This document shows positions 32,249 to 42,429 of a stretch of 64,000 nt of DNA, piece after piece. Location: assembly GCA_914767885.1 (NCBI GenBank), contig CAJZBQ010000036.1, positions 744,001 through 808,000 of the forward strand. The letters run 5' to 3'. The notes beneath the pieces were generated by a model that saw only the letters and a list, made by a program, of their open reading frames with translations, ran no database searches and was not told the DNA's origin. How positions within the stretch are numbered: position 1 is the first letter of the stretch; the number at the start of each line of letters is the position of its first letter. The translations under genes were made by a program, and so were the position numbers. The DNA is from Blepharisma stoltei (taxonomy: Eukaryota; Ciliophora; Heterotrichea; Heterotrichida; Blepharismidae).

Positions 32249-33946
32249 TTACCCCAATTTTTGCATAATATCTTCAACTTCTTTCCTCAATCTTTGCAAC
32301 TTCAAATACGTAGCTTTACTCTTCTTATCAAGAAAGACTGGCTCATCGCTTTCTTCTTTTAGGCTGATTTTTAATGTCCTATTAATTTCTTCTTGCAGCT
32401 CATTTTCTTCTGTAATTTTTTTTAACTTTTCTATTAAAGCTTGCTTTTTCTTTTCCATCCCTTTAATTTTGGACGATAATCTTTTTAGCCTTTCATTTTC
32501 TGCCTTTGCGAGCTTAATTTGCTCGCTGATTTCTGACTCCCCCTCGGTGACTGAACAAAAAAATTTTATTCGCTCACTAAGGGTTAAATTTTTTTTTTTA
32601 AAAATTATATATAAATTTTTAGTAAATTGCTTTTCCAAAATTTAAGAAAATCCCAATTCGCAAAAATTGGAAAGCTAAAATTAATTTAATTTATAAAATT
32701 TATGTTTTAAAATGCAAGCTGTTTAAAATTAAACAGAATTAGCTACAGATTTCATTATAATAATTATTATTTATATATCAAAATATTTTTGTAAAAAAAA
32801 AAATTATAATAAAATGAATTTTCGTTCTATCACAGGGCTTTTACCCAAAAAATAGGGATTTTTTTTAGGTTTTGTTCGCTCATAGAGGGAGCGGAGTGAG
32901 TGCTTTTCTTCTAGCTTTGACTCAATTTTGGACTCATACAGCAGTCTTTGCTGCTCTAGTTGGCTATTAATGAGGTAGTTGTACTCTCAAATCATTCTGT
33001 CGAGATCTTCTTTAGGCTCATCTGAAAGCTCCTCATCGAAGATAACAAGACTTGGCCCAGAGTGAACAAGTCTGTGAACATAATTATCGCCTGCATAATC
33101 CCAAATACGCTGTGTGGCAAGCTCTAAGGTAAAGCTATGCTTTGTTATTTGAAAGTGGACTTTGCCATGGGCTTCTTTATACCGACCGCACCCAAGATGT
33201 CCACAGATTAAGCAAATCCATAGTTCTGTTCTTTCTTCACAGTCTTCACATCTTTCCTCATGGCTCGCACTTTTAGCAAGCCTTAAGACTAGATCTCCAG
33301 CATTTCCTACACTTCTGCATACCTTGCACTCATTTAAAACTCCATTTCACCTGCTCCCCATCGATTCTGCAACTTCGGTTCTCAGAACCCCAGTAATTCC
33401 GCTTATATTCACATCTAATCTTTCGATACAAACTGGGCACGTTGGCAATTCTTTTCAATCATCAAATATCATAGGTAAAGAACAAAAATTGACTCCAGAA
33501 AGATATACAATGTAACAATATTCATATGAGCATTCGTCAAACTCTTTGCCGTTATATTGGAAATAAAACTTGTCTGCTGATGACTGATTTTGAAAAACCA
33601 AAACTACTGAATAATAATATGTGCTTGTCCTCAGGATCCTCAAATAAGAAAGATCATCCACAAAACTTCCCAAAAAAATCTGAATATTTTCTATCCTAAT
33701 TGGCACAGCCAAAATATAGACCATATGAGATCTCTGCAAAGGCAAAAAATCTATATGAGACTGGTGGATTTCTTCTTTTAGCTCTCCTGATTCCTTAAAA
33801 AGCATGATTTTCCCCAAGGTCTCGTAAACTTCCACTCGATCAGTCAGCTGTGCAGCTACATATTCTATATCATCAGCTTGTTCATAAAGAGGATCTCTTA
33901 TTGTTATTACAGAATTTTGAGGTACTTGGACACTTATACTAAACAT
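32249..33946 (-). CDS. BRAP: BRAP-like (BRCA1-associated protein / IMP) with degenerate RING
   Basis: 444 residues after removal of the TGA-flanked MITE at 32537-32899 (KLEEKHS|EISEQIKLA). Order: N-terminal BRAP2/RRM-like domain (about residues 55-165, with YYSVVLVFQNQSSADKFYFQYNGKEF), a RING position (ELPTCPVCIERL), a UBP-type zinc finger (CEDCEERTELWICLICGHLGCGRY, then HFQITKHSFTLEL) and the diagnostic WDYAGDNYVHRL, then a C-terminal coiled coil. In animals BRAP binds ubiquitin and nuclear localisation signals and restrains Ras-MAPK signalling as an E3 ligase. Here the RING keeps the first CxxC and the last CxxC, but the middle Cys/His ligands are missing (VLRTEVAESMGSRW), so E3 activity is doubtful. 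Three TGA codons read as Trp, including the RW in the RING and the W before EYNYL. The stop lies 197 bp upstream of the giant gene's start; the CHMP1 gene ends 20 bp away. Confidence 0.9.
32537..32899. mobile_element. family-1 MITE acting as IES with TGA flanks
   Basis: TGA at 32534-32536 and 32897-32899. The ends CTCCCCCTCGGTGACTGAAC and TTCGCTCATAGAGGGAGCGG are diverged family-1 TIRs, and the interior matches the family (GCAAGCTGTTTAAAATTAAA). Neither boundary contains TA. Deleting 363 bp restores the BRAP coiled coil in frame. Confidence 0.85.
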
Positions 33947-33965
33947 ATTTTTATTAGCCTAATAA

Positions 33966-34571
33966 TTATTGATATCTAGCATACCCCGCTTTTTGTTCCT
34001 CTCTCATTTGCTGGGGCTGGCTTATAGGCTGTGTAAGGGGCACTTCTCCAAGCTCGGCTTGGACTTGTATGCCATGTTCTGAAGCGATTTGGTTTAATAA
34101 GTCATCGACTTGACTTCTCGGCGCACTTGTCACAGTAGCTGTTTCTAATGATTGATTTATTGTGCCTGAAACAACTTCAAAGTTTTCAAAGACGCTCTCG
34201 AATTGATTCATGGTCCTAGCAATGACCTCAGGGTTCATACTTTTTAAAGCAGAATTCATCTGTGGGACGATGTGGCCAAACTGTTTGGTTAATTCTTGGG
34301 TTCTAGATGCAGAACGAAGACGGGATTGCACTGCATCTAATTTTGAGGACAAACGCAAGTAATTCAGGCTTTCGTTGTGAAATCTTATTGAGTTTTCCCC
34401 ATAGATCCTAGCATTATCAATCATCCCTTTTCTGAGACTTGCTGCAGCTTTTTGTTTTTCGATGTTGCACTGCTGCTCGCTTCGTTGGGATTCTTTAGCA
34501 AGCTGCTTGGAACCCATTCTTAAGTTGAAAATTGTGTCTTCAAGTGTTTCTTTTGACCCTCTTGCTCCCAT
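33966..34571 (-). CDS. CHMP1: CHMP1 / Did2 ESCRT-III-associated subunit
   Basis: 201 residues with the Snf7 fold. A basic N-terminal helix (LEDTIFNLRMGSKQLAKESQR) is followed by KQKAAASLRKGMIDNARIYG, typical of CHMP1 (the KxKxAIxKGNxExARIYAENAI pattern). The acidic C-terminal half has NQFESVFENFEVV. CHMP1 recruits and regulates Vps4 late in membrane scission and multivesicular-body sorting. The C-terminus (PISQPQQMREEQKAGYARYQ) lacks an obvious leucine-rich MIM1 helix, which normally binds the Vps4 MIT domain. It is divergent from the twin-CX9C gene, with 56 bp between starts. Confidence 0.9.
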   Translation of the reverse strand: MGARGSKETLEDTIFNLRMGSKQLAKESQRSEQQCNIEKQKAAASLRKGMIDNARIYGENSIRFHNESLNYLRLSSKLDAVQSRLRSASRTQELTKQFGHIVPQMNSALKSMNPEVIARTMNQFESVFENFEVVSGTINQSLETATVTSAPRSQVDDLLNQIASEHGIQVQAELGEVPLTQPISQPQQMREEQKAGYARYQ

Positions 34572-34627
34572 TTATACAAAAAATTTGTTATCAGATAGTG
34601 ATACTTCAAAAATTCTTTTAATAAACA

Positions 34628-34804
34628 ATGGAAGCAGAGCAAGCTATCAAAGAGCATCTGAACATAAAAGCCCTGGATGATAAAATCTGCAAAATGCCTG
34701 TGCAAGGATTCAAGCTTTGCATTGACGTCAAAGGTATAGAGAACTGCAAAGACTTTTTAGAACTCATCAAGCTTTGCTATAAAAACAAAGGACGCTTACT
34801 TTAA
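34628..34804 (+). CDS. twin-CX9C (CHCH-type) mitochondrial intermembrane-space microprotein
   Basis: 58 codons, ATG to TAA, fitted exactly between the CHMP1 and Miro genes (56 bp and 32 bp gaps). It has exactly two CX9C motifs, CKMPVQGFKLC and CKDFLELIKLC, with a short loop between them. This is the helical hairpin stapled by two disulphides that is oxidised by the Mia40 pathway in the mitochondrial intermembrane space. Size resembles CMC4/COX-assembly-type proteins (60-70 residues), but the exact orthologue is not determined. It precedes the mitochondrial GTPase Miro on the same strand. Confidence 0.7.
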   Translation: MEAEQAIKEHLNIKALDDKICKMPVQGFKLCIDVKGIENCKDFLELIKLCYKNKGRLL

Positions 34805-34836
34805 CTTTTAAAAATAATCTGAGTAATCTAATTTTA

Positions 34837-37217
34837 ATGTCAAAATTAAGAGTCATAGTGCTAGGAGACGAGCAAGTGGGAAAAACCTCTATTATCCGCA
34901 CTTTTGTATCCCAAAGCTTCCCTACTGAAGTCCCTCCTGCAAACCCACCTATAATAATCCCAGCTGAGCTTTCAGACTCCAAATCTTTCTTAACTATTAT
35001 AGACTTTTATTACCGTAGAGAACAAGAAAACAGTCATCAGCTGATACAAGAAATAAAGAAAGCTGATGGCATTGTGCTGGTTTATGATGTGTCCAGACCG
35101 CAAACTTTCCAACATGCCGTTAGTTTTTGGCTGCCTTTAATATATGAAAACTCAAAGAGCCCCAGCATCCTTGTAGGAAATAAAAATGATATGACAAGTC
35201 TGATAGAAAACAAAGAAGCAGGATTAGGATTAGGATTATTAAAGTCAGGCGCTAGCCATATTGGTGACGCAGTCACCGAAGACCTCCTGTACGGGAGGTT
35301 CTACCGCTTTTCGACTCCAGCTCAGAAGGTATATCTCTCTTGCGAGTCCCTTCCGGTACCTTCTGTCTCCTCCTTACCTTGAGGCTTCAGTCTTGAGTGG
35401 GCGGCTTATGGATTTCTGCGGACCTGCTACGGGCGATTGGAGGAGCTTGATTCCAAGGATCCTTGGAGTCTATCGGGTGTCGAAGTGCCTTTCTTCGACA
35501 GCTACATGAAAAAGACTGTTCCCCTGTGGCCTGGGCCGAAACCCCAGTTTTTCGGTAGAGGAATGCCCATGGATCCTCATATCCAAAGGATGTTGTTGAG
35601 CACCTCCATTTCCAACCACATGAAAGCAGCCAAAACCTACCCGGATACACACCTCTTGAGCCTGCACTTGATTCTCAGCTCGGAGTCCGTCCCAGTTCGC
35701 CGTAGCCATAAGGTCCGGACTGTTGCGCCAAGAAGGCAGGTTTACACGTATCGCCATTTTAATGTATAGAAAACAAAGAAGCAATATCAGAAGAAATCAG
35801 GGCAAGGTTTCCTGAGTGCTATATTCAGATAGAGACTTCAGCGAAGTCTTATGTAAGTATATCAAAGCTATTTCAAATCACCCAGCAGGCCATTTTGTAT
35901 CCTGCTTCTCCTTTGTTCAATACTGCACAAAACTGTTTAAGTGAAAACTTCATCAGAATTTTAAAGCTGATTTATAGAAAGTCTGATAAAGACAGAGATT
36001 TTAGACTCAATTTATTAGAAATCCAAGGATTAAATAAAGCAGTTTACGGGCAAAATTTATCGCTTAAGGATGCAGGAGATTTATTTTCAATGATTTCTAA
36101 TAAATGCTCTGACGGAATTGATGACAAAGGTATAAAATTTGAAGGCTTCGTAAAACTGCAAGAGCTTCTGATTAAAAAGCTAAAAACAAAAAATTCATGG
36201 GCTTTGTTAAAGCATTTCGGGTTTAATGAAAATTTAGATCTGGAGCAGAAAATTGATTTGAAAATTGAAGAAGGAAAATCCTGCGAGTTCTCCAACGATT
36301 CCATTCAATTTTTAGTAGACATTTTCAAACAATATTCAGTAGATTCTTTATTAACAAGAGAAGGAATTTTTGAAATTTTTTCAACAATAACAACTCCGCC
36401 CTGGGAAACTGGAAATTTTAAATCTTGGGATGATTATATTCATTTTGTGTCTGCAACTCCTGACAGAGAATTATCAATTTCTAGCTGGCTTTCGCTATGG
36501 ACTTTTTTGATTTATACAAAACCTGCAGAAACAGTTAAAACTTTACTGATGATAGGCTATCCAAATAAGTTCCAAACTGCCTATACAGTCACTTCTGCAA
36601 GAAATTTCAGCAAAGAGTCTGATAGAAAAGTTTTCAAGGTCAATTTGCTTGGCGATGATATCGAATCACAGAATTCTTTAATGAGGAGTTTTCTTGGCAA
36701 AAACATACGAGATCACGTCCCAAGCGTTGTTTGTGGAGCAGTTGACCCTGGAGATGTGTTTTCTGATAATACTTACTTACTCTTGTGCAGAGACCCTGAT
36801 TTAAACACCCTTGAAGAGTGCGATATTTCATGTATTATATTTGATGGAAGCCTAGGCTCAATTAATTTCTTGAAAGAAAGAGTTTTGACCCTTTTACCTC
36901 AAAAAATGCCAAGACTGCTAATTTTAAATAAAAGAGAAAACCAAGATCACGAAAATGTCTACGCCTTTTCCCTAGAGCTTGGGTTAAGAGAGTATGCCCA
37001 AGTGAATTTTTCAAAAAAAGTGCCAGATTCGTTGTTTAAACAGATAAAAGATACAGCGCAGTATCCCTATAAAGGAAGCTTAAGAAGAGATGGAGGAAAC
37101 AGTGGCTCTGGAGAATCTTCAAGCATAGCATTTTGGTTTTTATTGGGAATGGGATTCGCTACTAGTGCTGTTTTCATTGGTAAAAGGCTGATCCAGAATA
37201 ATATTTTGAAGTTTTAA
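34837..37217 (+). CDS. RHOT1: Miro (mitochondrial Rho GTPase)
   Basis: 605 residues after removal of the 563-bp retroposon at 35221-35783 (ENKEA|ISEEIRARF). N-terminal GTPase: P-loop GDEQVGKTS, NKND (G4) and TSAK (G5). The G3 DxxG is not evident (IDFYYRRE). An EF-hand with canonical ligands DKDRDFRLNLLE lies near residue 190; a second, ligand-poor EF region follows. The C-terminal GTPase domain has a degenerate P-loop (LLGDDIESQNS). A C-terminal TM anchor (AFWFLLGMGFATSAVFIG) with a short basic tail is as in Miro/Gem1. Miro sits in the mitochondrial outer membrane and couples calcium, motors and ER contacts. Order and length match the family (about 600-660 residues). Confidence 0.95.
35221..35783 (-). 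mobile_element. AAAATGGC-type retroposon in the first GTPase domain of Miro
   Basis: An 18-bp target duplication (ATAGAAAACAAAGAAGCA) lies at 35203-35220 and 35766-35783. It is in minus orientation: the 5' end on the minus strand is AAAATGGCGATACGTGTAAA and the 3' tail is (AATCCT)n. The 3' module GGTCTTCGGTGACTGCGTCA matches the copies at 8926 and 55561. It interrupts the GTPase between the NKND and TSAK motifs; removal restores them. Confidence 0.9.
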
Positions 37218-37309
37218 TTAGATCTTTGTATGGAAATTTTGGTAAAATAAACTAATTTCACTAAAATATTGCTGATGCTGTTTTATTTCGCAATCGTAAT
37301 ACCAATAAA

Positions 37310-37750
37310 ATGGGAGCAATTCAAGCAAAAGAGCTTCACAAAGAAACACACAATCAAGCCAAACCATCTGGATCTGATCCAGAAATAAGAGAAGAGCGCA
37401 GGATCTCTGACTCAATTGACACACTAAATTTATCACACATCCCAAATGACATAATTAATAGCTGGAATTTCAATTGTTTGAATGACAGCGCATCTCCATC
37501 CAAAGACCTAGATGAGTTTATGTATTCCCAAGAGTCACGGAGCAGCCGAAATAGCATATCTCTTGAACACACCATAAAAGACTGCCTAAGCAATCTGAAC
37601 TGTGTTACAGATTTATGTCCAAGATTTTCATATCAAATTGATAAGTTTAACAACAAGTTTGCCCTCGGAGACGAAGCCATCCGAGGCATTTTTGAGTCAG
37701 ATCTCGAGGCATGCGAGGTCCCAGACAACTGCAATGAGATGGAATTGTAG
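37310..37750 (+). CDS. small acidic protein with possible N-myristoylation, unknown
   Basis: 146 residues starting MGAIQAKELHKETHNQ; the MGxxxxx start could be an N-myristoylation site. Ser/Asp/Asn-rich, with a few hydrophobic patches and six cysteines spread through the C-terminal part. No recognised domain. It lies between the stop of Miro and the convergent WDR17 stop. Codon use and uninterrupted length support a real gene. Confidence 0.55.
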   Translation: MGAIQAKELHKETHNQAKPSGSDPEIREERRISDSIDTLNLSHIPNDIINSWNFNCLNDSASPSKDLDEFMYSQESRSSRNSISLEHTIKDCLSNLNCVTDLCPRFSYQIDKFNNKFALGDEAIRGIFESDLEACEVPDNCNEMEL

Positions 37751-37834
37751 GTTTGGCTGCAAAGCAATTTACAGCGTGTAACTTAAAATTTAAATAATAA
37801 ACATTCCATTTGAATTCTTCGGCCAAGTGAAATT

Positions 37835-40800
37835 TTAATAAGGATTAATTATTGATCCATCATTCATGGGAGAAAATGGATTCACCTTGGCCCACATCAG
37901 TGCTTCGTCTAAGCCTAAAGCGGCCTTTCCAAAAATATAGGAAGGCCCTTGAATGATTTTTCTAGTGAAAATGGAAACTGGAAGCACAGCGTTTAAGTTG
38001 TTAGCTGGGAGGTTGCTACCGATTAGCTTAATTTGGTTTTTGACGAGGCTTGGCTGGCCATCAGTTGCTTTGTCAAGCTGAGATAAAATATTTCCCATAG
38101 GCTCTACATCGCTTGGGTTTAGGGAGGGGAGGAGTGACTGAATATAGTCTTTAGCGCCAGCTGGGTTTTGCTTGGTTTCTATGATAGCTGATATATAGAT
38201 GTTAAATGCTGGTGAAAGAGGCATGTCTAGGCCTTGATGTCTGCAGAGATTTGCATAGGTGATGGCCAGGATGTGCGTTAGGGTGTACCCTTTCCACATG
38301 CTTTGCATTGCACCAAGGATTGACCCGACTGCTAGAATTTCTGCTTTGACTTTGATAGGGACTGGATCGAGATTTATGAACGCAAAATACTCCATGATCT
38401 CGAAAAGCTCAGAAAGATTTTGATTCGCTGAAATATACTCTTTGAACATTCCAACTGTGACTAAGCAAGCTTTTGAAGCGTTTCTACCTATAATCAGATA
38501 CTTAATGGCTTCTTTCAGTTTCCCTTCAGATAGTGCTCTGTCTCCTTTCGCACAATAAAATTCAGGCCTTTCAAAGCCGAACTCTCCTAAAAGATTTTCA
38601 GGAAGTCTTGCAGAGAACAGCTCTTTTAGCTCATTTTCTCCTTCAAGTAGTTTCATCAGTAAATCCCAGTCCTGATATTTTTCCACCTTTTTGGCTAGCA
38701 TAAACAAGATTTCTCTCTGAGGGAGTGCATATAATTTTGCAAGAATATATGCATAAGTCAATTCGTGTGACCTTAGCAGCTTAGTTAAAGCTCCTTCAGA
38801 GTCTTGCAAAGAAATATGAGAGGCCGCTGATAAAACTGGCTCACAACTATTAAAGAAATCTTCTGCTAAATTTGCAGTAATCGTCTGAAGCGTCGTCACA
38901 TCTTTTTGGCCAACTCCAGTTGGTCGTGGCCCTTCTGAAGGAATGCTTCCGAAAACCCCGGTGCTCTTGCTGCTTGCAACCAATAAAGCGTCACTGTGGT
39001 CTTTTCTTTTCTGGAAGAAATGTATTGCCTTATCTACTTTTCCACAAGCCAAATAAACTGCTGAAGCGTCTTCTTTTTCATTGACTGACAAGTTTTGTGC
39101 ATATCTTTGGGCAACATTTTGCCAGTAATCCATGCAGAACCCAGGGGCAAATGCAAGTGCTCTTTCCCATTTCCCAAGTTTTATCATCAACTCACAGTAC
39201 TTCTGTAGGTTTCCAAGCTTTAAGTGAATTTTGGCAGCTTCAATTAGACGGTCTTCCTTTTTAGCTAAAGCGCTGCCAAGATAAGCCATCCCAGAAGCTT
39301 GTTCAAGCTCATCAGCGCGGGTTTTTTTAGCTGTGCATAAAGCCTCGATTGGTAAAATCTGGTTATTTGGGTTGCATCCTTTGCTGTTAAAAATGTAGTT
39401 CAACATATCAAAGAAATCTTCTTCGCCTGACCTGTATCTGAAAAAGGCAACAATTGCTTGATACCTTTCTATTTCATTGCACTCGCGAAGCTTTTGGAGT
39501 ATATCGCGGCTTCCTTTTCCTGAAAGATTAACTGGGGCAGCGGGGTCTAGAGTAGGGGCTCCCATTAATTCTGTCCAGTCTTGGTTAATAATTGCTTTAA
39601 GTTCGAGCTGAGACATGAAATCTTCCAAAGACCAAAATCGAATTGAAGTATCACGAGAAGCAGAAACAAAAAGGAAAGGCCTTGACGGATGTGAGCAAAG
39701 TCCATAAATATCAGCATGGTGCTCATTAGCAGTGTACATGCAAGTGCCAGTCCTTATATCCCAGACCTTCAACAGACTATCCCAAGCACCTGTAATCAGC
39801 ATCCATGGAATTTCAGTGTTCCACACAAGTGCCCTGGTATTGTGAGTGTGACCTTCTAACCTTTTCAATAAAGTTCCTGATGAAGTGTCCCAAACACCAA
39901 TTGTCCTATCGTCTGAGCTGCTTGCCAAAATATTATCAAAGGTCGGATTCCAGCAAATATTGAACACTTTAGCTTGGTGGCCTCTTAGCTCAACACATTG
40001 GTCAGGAGCTGATTGACTAAAAGTGTAGACGCGGACACGGGAATCTTGGCATGCAGTTGCAATCATATTTTCATTGTGAGGATGCCAAGAAACGCCATAA
40101 ACTGTATGCGGATGGCGGACTGTTTTAAGTGTAGACAGCTGTTGTCCATCAAGCTTTAGAATTATTAAGAAGTTGTCTGAAGTCCCAACTGCCAGCAAAC
40201 TCTGGTCTAAAGGATTCCAATCAATCCTGAAGATTGGGGCTTCGATTGTAGGCTTAAAGCGGTGGATAAGAACTGGCTTAGCGTAGTCAAATAAAAGAAC
40301 GTCACCTTTAGCTGTGCAGCCAGCTATTAGCGTACCTGGGCCCCATGCTAGCCCATAAACAACACTTTTAGTCTGCATGACTCCTTTAAATTTACCAAAC
40401 TCTAAAGCATCGGAATATAAAGTTTCAATATTTTTCATAGTCCTCATGTCCCAGATTTTAATGCTTCCGTCATATGATCCAGTTGCTAACAAGTTTTTAT
40501 CTTGTGGATTGATTCTCACATCAAAAATAGTTTCTGCATGGCCTGACTCAGTCTGGAATTCAAGTTTCTTCCTCACAATTGAAAACACCCCAACACTTCC
40601 ACTTTTGAAGCTGCAGATCAGAGAAGCTCGGTCATGTAAGTAGTTGATTTGCCTCACACCTGAATTCCCAATTTTAATAGTATCAACTGGAGCCTTTTTC
40701 GAGACATTCCAAAGCTTTAAGGCTGCAATTTTATCAGTTGCTGTGAAAAATTCTCCAGGAGCTGCTTTGTTCCAAGCAATGCTTCTGATGCCTGCTCCTT

Positions 40801-42002
40801 GCCTGTCAAACGTCTGCAGAATAGACTGCTCTTCTGCATCAAAAAGCACCATGCTTCCGTCTTTAAAAGCGACTAAGAGGTATTTATCTGACAATGGATC
40901 CCATTGCAAGTCTTCTGTAGCAGATGGCTGCTTTGGCATTTCAAGCCTTTTTACATTGTCATGCTTCATTTCGCAGCTCAAAGCGACTCCTTCAATACAA
41001 CCAAGCGCAAATTTCCCATTGATGCTAGGGTGAAATCTCAAAATGCTGGGCCTGACTCCAGCATAGTTAGCTTTTCTAGTCAAAGTGCCAGCTGCTGTAT
41101 TCATGATTTTGACGTCTCCATTTTCATGTAGAAATAGAATTTCTTCTTTGTTGAATGGATTGAATTCCATCATCAAGACCAAATTAGTCAGGAGCATACT
41201 TACAATAGGTGAGTCCTGGCTGACATTCCAAAGATAAAACGAATTGTCAGTGGATACAGATGCCAATTGAGAAGGGTCTAAATTATTCCAAGAAATGCAT
41301 GAAATTGTTTGCTCATGAGCTGATATGATTTTGTGGATGCTAAAAGTATCAAGATCAACTGACTCCTTTGTTAGGGAACTACATGATTGGAAATCCTACT
41401 TTTTGATGCTATAGAAAAATCATTTTAATAATATATATTATTTTAGATATAGCTAATTATAATATAGCCCGTTCCCGGCTATAGATCGGGCTTAGCCAAA
41501 TCTTTGCCGGGAAACTCGGGGGGTTGTCTCCGTCACTTTGATGTGACGAGTCAACTCCCCAAGTTGGCAAATCACCATATAGCGGCTATTTTGCCAACTC
41601 GGGAAGTTGACTCGTCACCTCAAAGTGACGGAGACAACCCCCCGAGTTTCCCGGCAAAGATCGGGCTAAGCCCGATCTATAGCCGAGAACGGGCTAAGCC
41701 CAATCTATAGCCGAGAACGGGCTATAAGAGTAATAAAATCCTAGAACAATATTAAATAGTTAATGATTTTATTTTTAAGTATAAATTTATAAATTAAAAT
41801 TGATTTTTCAAATATTTCCAAATGGATTTTTAAAATTATATAAAATTTTAAAACAACTTATAATATCTTGCTCGCTAATCAAAAAGAAGAGTAAATAAAT
41901 TGCAAGTGTTGAGCAATAAGCTAAAAACTGTCCTCCTCGAGCGATGATTGCTTTGTTTCAGTATTGACAGCCAGATGGACATAGACGGATCTGTCGCAAC
42001 AT
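37835..42002 (-). CDS. WDR17: WDR17-like WD40-repeat protein
   Basis: 1,215 residues once the 520-bp IES at 41372-41891 is removed. Exon 1 (ATG at 42000-42002) reads MLRQIRLCPSGCQYWNKAII and then AYCSTLAIYL. This matches the start of animal WDR17 (GCQPWNKD, AYCATLAIYIY) and joins in frame to TKESVDLDTFSIHKIISAHEQ. About a dozen WD40 repeats follow (for example HAETIFDVRINPQD... GSYDGSIKIWDMR, HQAKVFNICWNP... SSDDRTIGVWD, ASRDTSIRFWSL). A helical-repeat C-terminal half (residues ~620-1,215) resembles a TPR/COPI-like solenoid. In animals WDR17 is poorly characterised; this architecture is common in intraflagellar-transport and coat proteins. There are no in-frame TGA codons in the main exon. 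Confidence 0.9.
41372..41891. mobile_element. 520-bp TA-flanked IES in WDR17, containing a palindrome
   Basis: TA at 41372-41373 and 41892-41893. Joining these puts WDR17 exon 1 in frame with the WD40 exon; the join AIYL|TKESVDLD falls inside a codon TTA/CTA. The insert has stops in all minus frames. Its centre is the palindrome at 41463-41726, so this is a second case of nesting. Terminal inverted repeats are not obvious. Confidence 0.8.
41463..41726. repeat. long palindrome beginning and ending TATAGCCCG
   Basis: The arms (TATAGCCCGTTCCCGGCTAT, then a GGGCTTAGCC, CTTTGCCGGGAAACTCGGGG and GTCTCCGTCACTTTGATGTG series) are nearly perfect reverse complements for about 115 bp around a short loop near 41575-41590. 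The outermost unit is duplicated on the right. GC-rich compared with its surroundings. TA-flanked and located inside the WDR17 IES. Likely a foldback element. Confidence 0.9.
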
Positions 42003-42429
42003 TTTTCTATGCCTATTTATTATAACCTTTGATCGATATATGAAATAAATAAAACCGCTAGGACTTTAGAACAAGCATATTTTAATTGTTCTTTTCTATG
42101 CAAAAGATAAAAAGATTCAATCGAGATAAATAAATGTGCTACAAGGATGGCGAAATTATATTGGTAAAATGTAAACTTAAGTATAAAGTTCTCTTGTAGT
42201 TAGCTAGTGATTGGTGCAGTCATTATTTATATTAAGCCTTTATAGAGAATGATATTCATTATAATATTCTTTTATTAAGGCATCAGAAACCAAATTAACT
42301 ACTTGTTCAGCGCCGCAAAACTATATATAAAACAAATACCGCTAAAAATCTTTTTGACTTCACCTATTTCTATCTAAATTCCGACATCACTGGCCAAATG
42401 ATACTTGAAGAAATTAATAACTTATAAAA
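42003..42429. promoter_or_regulatory. divergent intergenic region WDR17 / neutral SMase
   Basis: AT-rich 427-bp gap between two start codons, presumably containing both promoters. No specific motif can be defended. Confidence 0.4.

Noticed and set aside
35082-35784. ORFs overlapping the Miro insert
   Set aside because: Retroposon sequence; similar frames appear in the 29908-31002 copy on the same strand without purifying features.
40377-41131. Plus-strand ORFs of 75-129 codons opposite WDR17
   Set aside because: Antisense shadows of the WD40 exon; no motifs.
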